Source: Lachnospiraceae bacterium
GTDB lineage: Bacteria; Bacillota; Clostridia; Lachnospirales; Lachnospiraceae
Assembly: GCA_910575275.1 (NCBI GenBank)
Contig: CAJTEE010000001.1
Location: 682,001-746,000, forward strand
Direction: 5' to 3'
Length of the DNA: 64,000 nucleotides
Shown piece after piece: positions 17,259 through 24,934 of this stretch; the first letter of the stretch is position 1; each line of letters opens with the position of its first letter. Made by a program: the position numbers and the translations under genes. The notes under the pieces are model-generated. The model saw only the letters and a program-made list of their open reading frames with translations, searched no databases and was not told the DNA's origin.

Positions 17259-18284
17259 ATGGAAAAAAAGAACATCACCTTCAATGATATTGCACGGTAT
17301 ACGCATTTTTCAAAGACCACCATCTCCCGGTATTTCAATAACCCGGACTCCCTGACGCTGGAAAATCAGAAAAAGATCGCCGATGCCCTTGTGGCTTTGG
17401 ATTATAAGGAAAATAAGGTCGCCAGGATCCTGGCAAACGGAAAGACGGAATTTGTCGGAATTATCATTCCCAATTTATTCCTGCATTATTATTCACAGAT
17501 GCTGAATCAAATTCTTTCTACCTACGAGACCTATGGATACAAATTTCTTGTATTTGTTGGAAACGAAAACGAAAGCGTGGAACGCCAGTATATTCAGGAG
17601 CTTTTGGCCTATAAAATCGAGGGGATCATCGTGTTAAGCCATACGATCTCCTCGAAGGAGCTTGCTTCCTACGATCTGCCGCTTGTGACCATCGAACGGG
17701 AAGACCGCTATACCAGCAGCGTCAACACGGATAATTACATGGGAGGCGCCCAGGCCACCGGCCTTCTCTGTAAAAACGGCTGCGACATTCTCATCCATGT
17801 CAACTCGGATGTCCCTCCGGAAACTCCGGCCTACGGGCGGATCCAGGGCTTTCTTGATATCTGCCGGGAGCACGGGCTGGAACATGAGCTCATTTTGACC
17901 GATCTTGGAACCAGTCATTCGGAGGCCATAGACCGCACAAAAAAGGTATTGGACGCTCTCGAGGCAAAGTACCGCAAGAAGCGGAAGGGCATTTTTATGT
18001 CCAATGATACGTATGCGAATATCCTTTTGAATCTTATTTTTCAAAAATACGGCCGATTTCCGGAGGATTACCGGATTGTCGGCTTTGACGATTCCCCGAT
18101 CTCCAGCGAAGCCATCATCCCCTTTTCCACCGTCGGCCAGCAGATCGACGTAATCGCCAGAGAAGCCATGGCACTTTTGGTGGCGCAGATGAACGAGCGA
18201 AAAAAACGGAATCCCTCGCCCCTCCCCGCACCGATCCATAAGGTGGTTACGCCCGTGCTGATCCGGAGGGGAACCGCCACCTGA
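17259..18284 (+). CDS. LacI family transcriptional regulator of the sugar operon
   Basis: 341 residues from ATG 17259 (AGGAGG 6 nt upstream). N-terminal helix-turn-helix ITFNDIARYTHFSKTTISRYFNNPDSL, then a periplasmic-binding-like sensor domain (EFVGIIIPNLFLHYYSQML; IFMSNDTYANILLNL; RIVGFDDSPISSEA). The recognition helix has SKTTISRYFNN in place of the common TVSRVLN. It is divergent from the ABC/GH32 operon, and the shared gap holds two TAACCGGTTA doublets, which fits local repression relieved by a sugar ligand. Confidence 0.92.
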   Translation: MEKKNITFNDIARYTHFSKTTISRYFNNPDSLTLENQKKIADALVALDYKENKVARILANGKTEFVGIIIPNLFLHYYSQMLNQILSTYETYGYKFLVFVGNENESVERQYIQELLAYKIEGIIVLSHTISSKELASYDLPLVTIEREDRYTSSVNTDNYMGGAQATGLLCKNGCDILIHVNSDVPPETPAYGRIQGFLDICREHGLEHELILTDLGTSHSEAIDRTKKVLDALEAKYRKKRKGIFMSNDTYANILLNLIFQKYGRFPEDYRIVGFDDSPISSEAIIPFSTVGQQIDVIAREAMALLVAQMNERKKRNPSPLPAPIHKVVTPVLIRRGTAT

Positions 18285-18297
18285 AAGCGCAGAGAAC

Positions 18298-18338
18298 GAG
18301 CCGGCAGAGCGGCCCACTCCCGCCTGCCGACTCCTTTT
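18298..18338 (+). terminator. Terminator of the LacI regulator gene
   Basis: GAG-CGGCAG pairs with CTGCCG-CTC around one mismatch (18298-18333), followed by CTTTTT. It falls between convergent genes. Confidence 0.7.
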
Positions 18339-18751
18339 TAATGCTCATTCGTTTCATCTGGAAGCCCGTCGCCGTCTTCATCCCCCTCATGCTCTCCGTC
18401 TGTCATGTACTCCCTTGAGCTTACACGGTTGCGGAGGCGTTCCTTCTCGATCGACTCCGAAATCAGCTCCTTTACCTCCTCGCTGTTTTTAACATTTACA
18501 ACATCAAAGCAGCTCAGATCCCGATCCGTCGAATCAAGATGGATCGTTCCCAAGCCGAACAGACGCTGTAACAGACTCCGTGAGATATTGACATTGAGAA
18601 TCCGGTAGAGCCGGACCTCATACCCCTTTACATTGAGAAATCCTCTCTCCACAAACAGCCGGTCTTCACTCAAGCCGTACTTTGTAAACGTCCAGGGCAG
18701 TCCGCACCAGAGCCTTTTTCGGTCATACCATTTCATATTTTCCTTCTTCAT
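18338..18751 (-). CDS. PH-domain (bPH2/YdbS-like) protein
   Basis: 137 residues. The core WTFTKYGLSEDRLFVERGFLNVKGYEVRLYRI and the following LGTIHLDSTDRDL match the small bacterial PH domain (DUF304/bPH2). Unlike YdbS and YdbT it has no membrane helices, so it would be a soluble single-domain version. The C-terminus is very acidic (DGEHEGDEDGDGLPDE). Start ATG follows AGGAGAGGAG. Function unknown. Confidence 0.8.
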   Translation of the reverse strand: MKKENMKWYDRKRLWCGLPWTFTKYGLSEDRLFVERGFLNVKGYEVRLYRILNVNISRSLLQRLFGLGTIHLDSTDRDLSCFDVVNVKNSEEVKELISESIEKERLRNRVSSREYMTDGEHEGDEDGDGLPDETNEH

Positions 18752-19004
18752 GTTTTCTCCTCTCCTGTCCTCTCACCGGTCTTTTTGTTTATCTTACCGT
18801 CTGGGGCGGAAAAAAGCAAGCAAAAACCGCTTTTCCCTTGCCTTCTCCCGCAATATCCTCTATACTGGTCTCAGAGATTTTCGCTATCAGAACTAATATT
18901 TTTTGTCGTTCTCGATCGTTTTCCTTCATTTATTGATAATAATTTTTACTAACATTTTAGAAATCGTCCACACTTTCAACACATTTTTATAGTATCCTAT
19001 ATCA

Positions 19005-19132
19005 TGTAAGCGAACAAAAGCTTTTTCATACTCATACCTGTTGGGAGTAAGCTCTCAACGGGTCCCCCCTTAAAATCCTTGATGAGGACACTGTAAAACC
19101 AATGCGGAGGTTTTTACAGTGTCTTTGTTTTT
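19005..19132 (+). ncRNA. Candidate structured small RNA, copy 2
   Basis: Bases 19017-19040 are identical to 11143-11166 (copy 1). The stem then differs but stays paired: CCTGTTGGGAG-TAAG-CTCTCAACGGG (19037-19062), 11 pairs with two G-U, against CCTGCCGGAA/TTCCGGCAGG in copy 1. The C-rich tail TCCCCCCTT follows again, and the unit ends in a strong terminator at 19087-19132. Compensatory change in the stem with unchanged flanks argues for selection on RNA structure. The 5' end is uncertain; no good -35 is visible. Confidence 0.65.
19087..19132 (+). terminator. Strong intrinsic terminator of candidate RNA copy 2
   Basis: GACACTGTAAAACC (19087-19100) pairs with GGTTTTTACAGTGTC (19109-19123), followed by TTTGTTTTTG. 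An in-frame ATG at 19102 lies inside this stem, so the next gene starts further down at 19165. Confidence 0.85.
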
Positions 19133-19164
19133 GTAAAGCTTTTTTGTATGGCTGGAGGAAACAT

Positions 19165-20022
19165 ATGTATGCATATACCTGGTATCAATGGCTGGCCTTT
19201 TTCTATCTGTATTGTTTTTTCGGCTGGATATTCGAAACCTGCTATGTCTCGCTTCGAAAAGGACATTTTGTAAACCGAGGCTTTCTCAGGCTGCCACTAT
19301 TACCCCTTTATGGGAGCGGCGCCGTCATGATGCTTGTCGTCTCGATCCCGGTCCGGGACAATTTGTTTTTAACCTGGTGCGCCGGGGTCGTGGGTGCGAC
19401 ACTCCTCGAATATAGCACCGGCTATGGAATGGAGCTGCTTTTTAAGGTGCGGTATTGGGATTACTCCGACCAGAAATTTAATCTAAACGGCTACATCTGC
19501 TTAAGTTCCTCGATCGCCTGGGGGTTTTTGACTATCTTTATGACGCACGGCATCCACAGACCTGTCGAGCGTGCCGTCCTCTCGATGCCTTCTTTCTGGA
19601 ACAATCTGCTTGTCAGCCTGCTCTCTGCCGTATTTTTATATGACGCGGTGGTCTCCACGAGGGAGGCTTTGGCCTTCGGAAAGGCGCTGGAGGCATTAAA
19701 ACGGCTCCACCAAGATCTCGACCTGCTTCAGCTCCAGGCCTCTCTGCTGCGTATGGAAGCCAGGGAACATATTGATACGGTCAAGGCGGAGCTTGCGCGC
19801 CTGCGCGGCCGATCCGAGCTGCACCTCGAAAGCCTCCACGAGAAGACCGAGCAGCAGCTCACCGAACTCCTGCACGACCGGGAAAAACGGATTGCCGCCC
19901 TTCTCTCCGGCAGACGCCGGCTGGGACGGAAGCTCTTTTCCGCCAACCCCTCTATGCGGTCCAGACAGTATACCAGAGAGCTCGCCTCTCTGAAGGACTT
20001 TATTATAGGAAACGACAAATAA
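19165..20022 (+). CDS. PF06541 (putative ABC transporter permease / CmpB-like) membrane protein
   Basis: 285 residues from ATG 19165 (GGAGG upstream). The N-terminal half has several membrane segments with family hallmarks (FFGWIFETCYVSLRKGHFVNRG; LPLYGSGAVMM; TLLEYSTGYGMELLF; WDYSDQKFNLNGYICL). From about residue 180 the protein is a long charged coiled-coil-like region (ALEALKRLHQDLDLLQLQ; HIDTVKAELARLRGRSEL). The family is common in Clostridia and of unknown function; the transporter label is historical. It follows the terminator of candidate RNA copy 2 by 33 bp. Confidence 0.85.
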   Translation: MYAYTWYQWLAFFYLYCFFGWIFETCYVSLRKGHFVNRGFLRLPLLPLYGSGAVMMLVVSIPVRDNLFLTWCAGVVGATLLEYSTGYGMELLFKVRYWDYSDQKFNLNGYICLSSSIAWGFLTIFMTHGIHRPVERAVLSMPSFWNNLLVSLLSAVFLYDAVVSTREALAFGKALEALKRLHQDLDLLQLQASLLRMEAREHIDTVKAELARLRGRSELHLESLHEKTEQQLTELLHDREKRIAALLSGRRRLGRKLFSANPSMRSRQYTRELASLKDFIIGNDK

Positions 20023-20086
20023 ATTTTGTCTTTTCCGAAGAAAAAGCTTTATGACATTTCCTATAAAAACAGGAGGAACGACTACA

Positions 20087-20929
20087 ATGACCGGACATTA
20101 TGACGAAATTCTCTACCACTACACGGATTTCCAGGCTCTCGACGGGATCCTGCGCCACGCACAGCTTCGGGTCAACAATGTCCTCAATATGAATGATGCC
20201 GCCGAAATGCGCCATTTTATGGGCGGCCTGTGCAGCGCCATCGTAAAACGCCTGCACGCCGAGGGCAGGGCAGAACGCGCCGGGCAGGTCCGGGAGCTGT
20301 TTTTCTAGGAATTAAAAAAGGAGTTCTCCCATTCCGCCTATGCCGCCTGTTTTTCGCTTTACCGGGATGATGCCGCCCAGTGGGAGCGCTATGGGAACAG
20401 GGGGCGCGGCGTTTGCATCGCGTTTCGGGGCGAATTTTTGCAAAAAATGGCGGAGGGCGACCTCGCCCTCCGGACTGTTTTTTATCAGGATGACATGACA
20501 GAGCATGTCCTTGTTGACATTTTCTGCCGCCTGGTTTCAGACGGCGTAGAGCTGTCCTCTGAAAATCCTGCCATCCGAAAGGTCATGAACGACGCCTGGA
20601 CCTGTTCCGTAGCCTTTAAGCATCCGTCGTTCTCCTCCGAAAAGGAGGTGCGCCTGGTGATTTTCCCTTTTGAAAGGGAGAATTTTGACGTGAAGCCCTA
20701 TTACCATATCACTACGGAGCGCATCAAGAAATATTACCCGCTCAATATCGCCTCCATGTGTAAACGGGTCGGCATCTGTCTTGAGGAGCTGATCGCAGAG
20801 ATCATCATAGGGCCGGAGTCTACACAGGCCGTCTGGATCCTGCAGGATTATCTGCGTGACAACGGCCTGTGCGAGCTTGCAAAATGCGTCTCCTCATCCA
20901 ACTGCCCGTTACGCAGATCGCCAAAATGA
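20087..20929 (+). pseudogene. DUF2971-type protein interrupted by one in-frame TAG
   Basis: From ATG 20087 (AGGAGG upstream) the first 73 codons read MTGHYDEILYHYTDFQALDG, the start typical of DUF2971 proteins. An in-frame TAG at 20306-20308 follows ...RELFF. The same frame continues for about 206 codons with family features (SLYRDDAAQWERYGNRGRG; EKEVRLVIFPFERENF) to a stop at 20929. No other lesion is seen. Either a single nonsense mutation or a sequencing error; translation could restart only without the N-terminus. DUF2971 proteins are often linked to accessory and defence loci, but nothing here shows such a role. Confidence 0.75.
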
Positions 20930-20936
20930 GCGCCGG

Positions 20937-21637
20937 TCATCCTCTGCGTTTGATTGCTTTTGCGATCCTTTGAATCAGCTCGTCATCCGGGTTTTTTTGA
21001 TTCTCTCCCGACACCTTGCAGATCAGACGGAACAGATCGGTCCCCGTCTCTGCGGTTGCCCTCTTGAAGCGTTCCAAAAAGCTCGAATGGCAGTCTGCAT
21101 ACCCCAAAGCTAGGTCTAACGGTTTGATCGGCGCATGGTAGCCGTATTGTTCCATCCGTGGAATCAGCTCCTGCTCCAAAAAGCCCAGGTTGTTATGTCC
21201 ATGGAAGCCCACCGGGATCTGAACCGCCTGTTTGAGCGCCGCCGTGTACTCCTTTACGGCACCGGGGCGCATCGTTCCGGCCGAATCCATGATCGTCACC
21301 TCGTCAACGCCCAGACGTTCCAGCCTCGCTGCCTCTGCCGCAAGCTCCCCGTCCGCCGCCTTTTTACGTTCTCCCTTCGAAACCGCTTCGCGTTTAAAAA
21401 TATCCCGAGCTATGCGCGCTCCAAAAACGGATGCGCCAGCTCAAGGTATTCTTCATCGGTAAGAGGGGCCACAGCGCCACTCACCTCATAAGCCCCGATC
21501 CCTTTTGCGTTCCCGAATTCAATGGCTGGAATGCCGTTTTTTGTAAGACCGTCCAGAATCACCTCTGTCAGTTCCCCCGGAAAGCCGTTTCTGATCACAT
21601 TCGCCCCGTCCCGCAGGGTACAATCCATAATTTTCAT
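20937..21637 (-). pseudogene. Remnant of a DmpG/HMGL-like aldolase (4-hydroxy-2-oxovalerate aldolase type)
   Basis: The start (KIMDCTLRDGANVIRNGFPGE) and IEFGNAKGIGAYE are the N-terminus of an HMGL-like TIM barrel with the metal-binding DCTLRDG. After HPFLERA an in-frame TAG (near 21412) occurs; the frame then reads LGIFLNAKRFRRENV. A jump to GELAAEAARLERLGVDEVTIMDSAGTM shows that the middle of the barrel is missing. After VGFHGHNNLG the text skips to FLEQELIPRMEQYGYHAP, so a second block is gone. Two internal deletions plus a stop make it non-functional. Confidence 0.85.
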
Positions 21638-22076
21638 TTTTCGTCATCTCCTGTGTGACGACCCTTTCCCGTTACCAGCCCTTATGCCTTGCGAGATACG
21701 TATCCAGCAGGATCGCCCTGTCGCTGTCCGTCTCATTCATCTGCCGTTTTTTATCGGTTGGATGCGATTCTCTACAGCACTGCAGAGTTTTATCCCATAA
21801 ACCGCGATTCCTGTTCTCCCGGCGGACAAGCCAATTCAAAACCCTATATCGGTTGAGACTTATTCGTGCTGCTTCCCATATCTCTGCTTGGCAAGCTCTT
21901 TTTAATGGATATAAAATAAATATACCTCTAAAGACCTCACAAAAGCAGACGCAAAAGGACCTCGGACATACATGGAATATACTTGGATGAAATTTGGGTG
22001 TTTCTGGCAGAAAATCAGCCACAAAGACGGCGTAGAGACGATTCCGAAAGTGCTCTACAGAAAAAGGAGGAAACGT
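21638..22076. other. Stretch with no convincing gene; possible promoter for the MerR fragment
   Basis: A 116-codon minus-strand open frame (21672-22022) ends in TDSDRAILLDTYLARHKGW but has no recognisable domain or clear ribosome site; it may be another gene remnant. On the plus strand TTGGCA (21888-21893), 16 bp, TATAAA (21910-21915) could drive the MerR fragment at 22077. Nothing else is seen. Confidence 0.4.
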
Positions 22077-22427
22077 ATGGCGGCTGATAAGAACCTGTAT
22101 TTCATCGGGAATGTTGCAAAACTGACAAGTCTATCGCACCAGGCTCTCCGGTACTATGACTCCATCAAGCTGATTGTACCTCAGAACAGGGATTCCTCCA
22201 GCGGCTACAGATATTATACCGAGCAGCAGGTGATTCTTCTCATGATCATACGCCGTCTCAGAGACAGTCGATGCAGCCTTGAAGATATTCGTATGATTGT
22301 AAATGAAAAAAGACTGGATAAGCTCTACGAGCTTCTCGACAGACAGAATCGCAAGCTGGAGCATGAGATCGCTCATATTCAGTCTATCATCCATAAGAAC
22401 GGCGAGCTGATCAACCGCCTTTATTAG
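22077..22427 (+). CDS. MerR-type DNA-binding domain, separated from its effector domain
   Basis: 116 residues from ATG 22077 (AAGGAGG upstream). FIGNVAKLTSLSHQALRYYDSIKLIVPQ is the winged-helix motif of MerR regulators, SSGYRYYTEQQVILLMIIRRLRD its wing, and the rest is the dimerising coiled coil. BmrR-like proteins continue into a GyrI-type effector domain. Here the frame ends at TAG and that domain lies in another frame 55 nt on. This is either a broken BmrR-type gene or two separate polypeptides. Confidence 0.8.
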   Translation: MAADKNLYFIGNVAKLTSLSHQALRYYDSIKLIVPQNRDSSSGYRYYTEQQVILLMIIRRLRDSRCSLEDIRMIVNEKRLDKLYELLDRQNRKLEHEIAHIQSIIHKNGELINRLY

Positions 22428-22467
22428 GCCCGGAACCTGGAAGGCCCGGAACCTGGAAGGCCCGGAA
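22427..22467 (+). repeat. 16-bp tandem repeat, about 2.5 copies
   Basis: GGCCCGGAACCTGGAA at 22427-22442 and 22443-22458, then a partial GGCCCGGAA. It sits exactly between the two halves of the split MerR regulator. Each 16-bp gain or loss would shift the reading frame. Confidence 0.9.
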
Positions 22468-22482
22468 GCAGAAAATCAGAAT

Positions 22483-22908
22483 ATGAAATTAGAAGAATTT
22501 TCTTCTGTCTCTCTGTTCTGTGAAAGGAAAAAGCATCCGAACTATAATATTTATTTTACCTCTCTTGAACATTGGGCCTCCCTCTACCGAAAATGTGAAC
22601 GGTTAAGGCCCAAGGTATCCGGCCCTCCGTTTGCGATTTTCCATACAGAGCTTTTAGGGCAGTTTATCATGAGGGACTGCGAGTTTACCTTTGCTCTTTC
22701 TGTTGAGCAGCAGGAGGGCTGCGATAAAATCTCCAGACATAGAGGCTTCCTTGTCGCTACCGCGATCCACAAGGGCAGCTATCTGTCTATCATCAATACC
22801 TATATCCGGCTGCTCCAATGGATCAATACAACCGGCTACGAGGCCCAGCCCCCGACATATGAGCAATTTATCATCTCCCCACTGAATGTCTCAAGCCGGA
22901 AATGCTGA
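22483..22908 (+). CDS. GyrI-like effector-binding domain (C-terminal part of the split MerR regulator)
   Basis: 141 residues if ATG 22483 is used. The sequence (PPFAIFHTELLGQFIMRDCEFTFALSVEQ, then HRGFLVATAIHKGSY and YIRLLQWINTTGYEAQPPTYEQFI) fits the GyrI-like ligand domain of BmrR-type regulators. The frame is open upstream through the 16-bp repeats but offset from the DNA-binding half. There is no strong ribosome site, so independent translation is doubtful. Probably the back half of one disrupted gene. Confidence 0.65.
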   Translation: MKLEEFSSVSLFCERKKHPNYNIYFTSLEHWASLYRKCERLRPKVSGPPFAIFHTELLGQFIMRDCEFTFALSVEQQEGCDKISRHRGFLVATAIHKGSYLSIINTYIRLLQWINTTGYEAQPPTYEQFIISPLNVSSRKC

Positions 22909-22965
22909 TTACCAAAATTATGCTTCCCGTAACGCATATCAGCCCCAAAAACTGATCTTTTTTGT

Positions 22966-23107
22966 GATAAAAAGTGTGCGCGAAGCGCACACTCGCGCCG
23001 GAGCGCGGCGGCTTTAGCAGCCTTATTTCCTTAGCGCGTAGTGCGCATCCTAATCCAGCAGGGCCTTATTTTCTTATAGGAAATTCGAAGGAATTTCCTA
23101 TAAGAAA
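22966..23107 (-). repeat. Modular intergenic repeat, copy A
   Basis: Read on the minus strand it begins in the U-tract of the yajC terminator. It opens with a perfect hairpin (arms CTTATAGGAAATTC / GAATTTCCTATAAG), then a body with GGATGCGCA and GCGCTCCGGCGCGAGTGTGCGC. It ends in its own terminator-like stem GTGTGCGC-TTC-GCGCACAC-TTTTTATC. Related copies lie at about 30842-31023 and 35936-36088. Copy A lacks an internal block of about 45 nt present in copy B. Confidence 0.8.
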
Positions 23108-23110
23108 ATA

Positions 23111-23143
23111 AAAACCACCCTGTCTGATTGACAGGATGGTTTT
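23111..23143 (-). terminator. Intrinsic terminator of yajC
   Basis: Minus strand AAAACCATCCTGTC (23143-23130) pairs with GACAGGGTGGTTTT (23124-23111), followed by TATTTTC. It begins 7 bp after the yajC stop and merges with repeat copy A. Confidence 0.85.
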
Positions 23144-23149
23144 ATGGTT

Positions 23150-23428
23150 TTACACTTCTGGCTTCTCCACCTGGACGATCGCCTGCTTCTGCATGGGAAT
23201 GCGGCAGTTTTTGTTGTTGCCGAACTCCACGATCACGGTGTCATCCGTCATGTCGATGATGACGCCGTAAAAGCCGCTGGACGTCAAGACGCTGTCACCG
23301 ACCGCGATGCTCGCCATCAGTTCCTGCATTTTTTTCTTTTCCTTCTGCTGCGGACGAATCGCGATAAAATACATGAACGCAAAGATCAGTACGATATATC
23401 CGATCCAAAATCCCGGGCTGTTTGTCAT
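23150..23428 (-). CDS. yajC: Preprotein translocase subunit YajC
   Basis: 92 residues: one membrane span (WIGYIVLIFAFMYFIAI) followed by RPQQKEKKKMQEL, the family signature, and a small beta domain (GDSVLTSSGFYGVIIDM). YajC associates with SecDF-SecYEG. It lies downstream of tgt and secDF on the same strand, the classic grouping, with one small membrane-protein gene between. Start ATG follows GGAGG. Confidence 0.95.
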   Translation of the reverse strand: MTNSPGFWIGYIVLIFAFMYFIAIRPQQKEKKKMQELMASIAVGDSVLTSSGFYGVIIDMTDDTVIVEFGNNKNCRIPMQKQAIVQVEKPEV

Positions 23429-23477
23429 TGCTGTACCTCCGTTTTATAAATAGCTTTGTTATCAGTATCCCTTACAC

Positions 23478-23765
23478 TTACTCGATCTCCTCGCCGATCC
23501 CAGACGCCGCGGAGACCGTTCCCACAGCCGCCACGACCGCGACGATCAAAACCAAGAGAAGTCCGCCCATACAGATGAATACGAACGCATCTGCATCACC
23601 GGTATTTTCTGTCGTCCCGGCCGCGTTCTCCACAGCCGCCTCCGCCGCCTGGCCTTCGGCGGACGCACCATACGCAACGCCGGCCCCGGCCGGGACCGTT
23701 CCACAAAACAGACACAGACAAACGGCAAATGCAGCCAAAAGGCCCTTCCCCTTCCACATCTTCAT
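23478..23765 (-). CDS. Small secreted or membrane protein of unknown function
   Basis: 95 residues. A signal-like N-terminus (GLLAAFAVCLCLFCGTVPAGAGVAYG) precedes an Ala/Glu-rich linker, one strong membrane segment (VFICMGGLLLVLIVAVVAAVGTV) and an acidic end (GIGEEIE). Good GGAGGAG ribosome site. It is inserted between tgt and yajC in a secretion-related operon. I do not recognise the family; the layout superficially resembles single-span accessory subunits. Confidence 0.7.
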   Translation of the reverse strand: MKMWKGKGLLAAFAVCLCLFCGTVPAGAGVAYGASAEGQAAEAAVENAAGTTENTGDADAFVFICMGGLLLVLIVAVVAAVGTVSAASGIGEEIE

Positions 23766-23778
23766 GAACTCACTCCTC

Positions 23779-24924
23779 CTATTCTCTGTCTTTATAATTT
23801 CCCGCTACACCAGCCAGTTTTTTGGCCTTATATTCCGCATAACGGCCCTGCCCGATCGCCTCGCGGATCTCTGTCATCATCGTATTATAGAAATACAGAT
23901 TATGCAGCACGCACAAGCGCATACCGAGCATTTCCTTCGCCTTTAAAAGATGGCGGATATAGGCTCTGCCATACGAACGGCAGGCCAGACAGTGACAGCC
24001 CTCCTCGATCGGACGCATATCCTTTGCAAACCGTTCGTTAAACAGATTCAGCTTTCCGTGGTTCGTATAGACATGTCCGTGCCGGCCGTTCCTTGTCGGG
24101 TAGACGCAGTCGAAAAAATCCACGCCGCGGTCTACGCTCTCCAAAATATTGGCCGGTGTCCCCACGCCCATCAAATACGTTGGTTTGTTCTCCGGCAGAT
24201 GCGGCACGGTCACGTCGAGAATCCGGTACATCTCCTCATGACTCTCTCCGACGGCTAGGCCGCCGAGCGCATAGCCGTCGCAGTCCATCGCAGCGATCTC
24301 CTCTGCATGGGCAACGCGGATATCCTCAAAGGTCCCGCCCTGGTTGATCCCAAAAAGGAGCTGTTCCCGATTTATCGTATCGGGCAGCGCATTTAACCGC
24401 TCCATCTCCCTTTTACAGCGTGCCAGCCACCTTGTTGTCCGCGCGACGGAATGTTCCATATATTCCCTTGTACATGGATGCGGCGCACATTCGTCAAAGG
24501 CCATGGCGATCGTCGAGCCGAGATTCGACTGGATCTGCATGCTCTCCTCCGGCCCCATGAAAATCTTATGGCCGTCGATGTGCGAGTTGAAATACACGCC
24601 CTCCTCACGAATCTTCCTTAAGCCCGCTAAGGAAAACACCTGAAATCCGCCGGAATCCGTAAGGATCGGCCGGTCCCAGTTCATAAACCGGTGCAGCCCG
24701 CCCAGCTCCCGGATCACGGTATCACCGGTCCGCACATGCAGATGGTACGTATTGGAAAGCTCCACCTGTGTGCCGATCTGCTTAAGATCATCCGTGGACA
24801 CTGCGCCCTTAATTGCCGCCACCGTCCCCACATTCATGAATACAGGCGTCTGGATCGTGCCGTGGACGGTCTCCATGACGGCCCGCTTGGCACGTCCGTC
24901 CTTTGTCAAAATCCGGTATTGCAT
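23779..24924 (-). CDS. tgt: tRNA-guanine transglycosylase (queuine tRNA-ribosyltransferase)
   Basis: 381 residues, standard length. Catalytic motifs seen: ILTDSGGFQVFSLAGLRKI, DECAPHP (substrate pocket), FDCVYPTRNGRHG (nucleophile Asp within the active-site loop), and zinc ligands CHCLACRSYGRAYIRH. It exchanges G34 of GUN-anticodon tRNAs for preQ1, a step of queuosine synthesis. Co-directional with secDF (10 bp downstream of it) and yajC. Ends in TAG. Confidence 0.97.
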   Translation of the reverse strand: MQYRILTKDGRAKRAVMETVHGTIQTPVFMNVGTVAAIKGAVSTDDLKQIGTQVELSNTYHLHVRTGDTVIRELGGLHRFMNWDRPILTDSGGFQVFSLAGLRKIREEGVYFNSHIDGHKIFMGPEESMQIQSNLGSTIAMAFDECAPHPCTREYMEHSVARTTRWLARCKREMERLNALPDTINREQLLFGINQGGTFEDIRVAHAEEIAAMDCDGYALGGLAVGESHEEMYRILDVTVPHLPENKPTYLMGVGTPANILESVDRGVDFFDCVYPTRNGRHGHVYTNHGKLNLFNERFAKDMRPIEEGCHCLACRSYGRAYIRHLLKAKEMLGMRLCVLHNLYFYNTMMTEIREAIGQGRYAEYKAKKLAGVAGNYKDRE

Positions 24925-24934
24925 ACCACGCCCC

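Noticed and set aside
19102-19164. Upstream ATG extending the PF06541 gene by 21 codons
   Set aside because: The ATG lies inside a strong terminator hairpin; ATG 19165 has a proper GGAGG site.
20003-20066. A fourth copy of the A/B/C repeat suggested by TTATAGGAAA and TTTCCTATAA
   Set aside because: Only the 10-bp arms match; the 44-nt loop lacks the body of the repeat and overlaps a coding end.
21672-22022. 116-codon minus-strand frame upstream of the aldolase remnant
   Set aside because: No recognisable domain, weak start context, and it lies in a decayed region; kept only as a possible remnant.
7979-22427. Reassignment of TAG as a sense codon
   Set aside because: nusG, tgt, the GH32 gene, the cell-wall-binding protein and a LacI gene all end in TAG at their natural lengths, and two interrupted genes also carry frameshifts or deletions.
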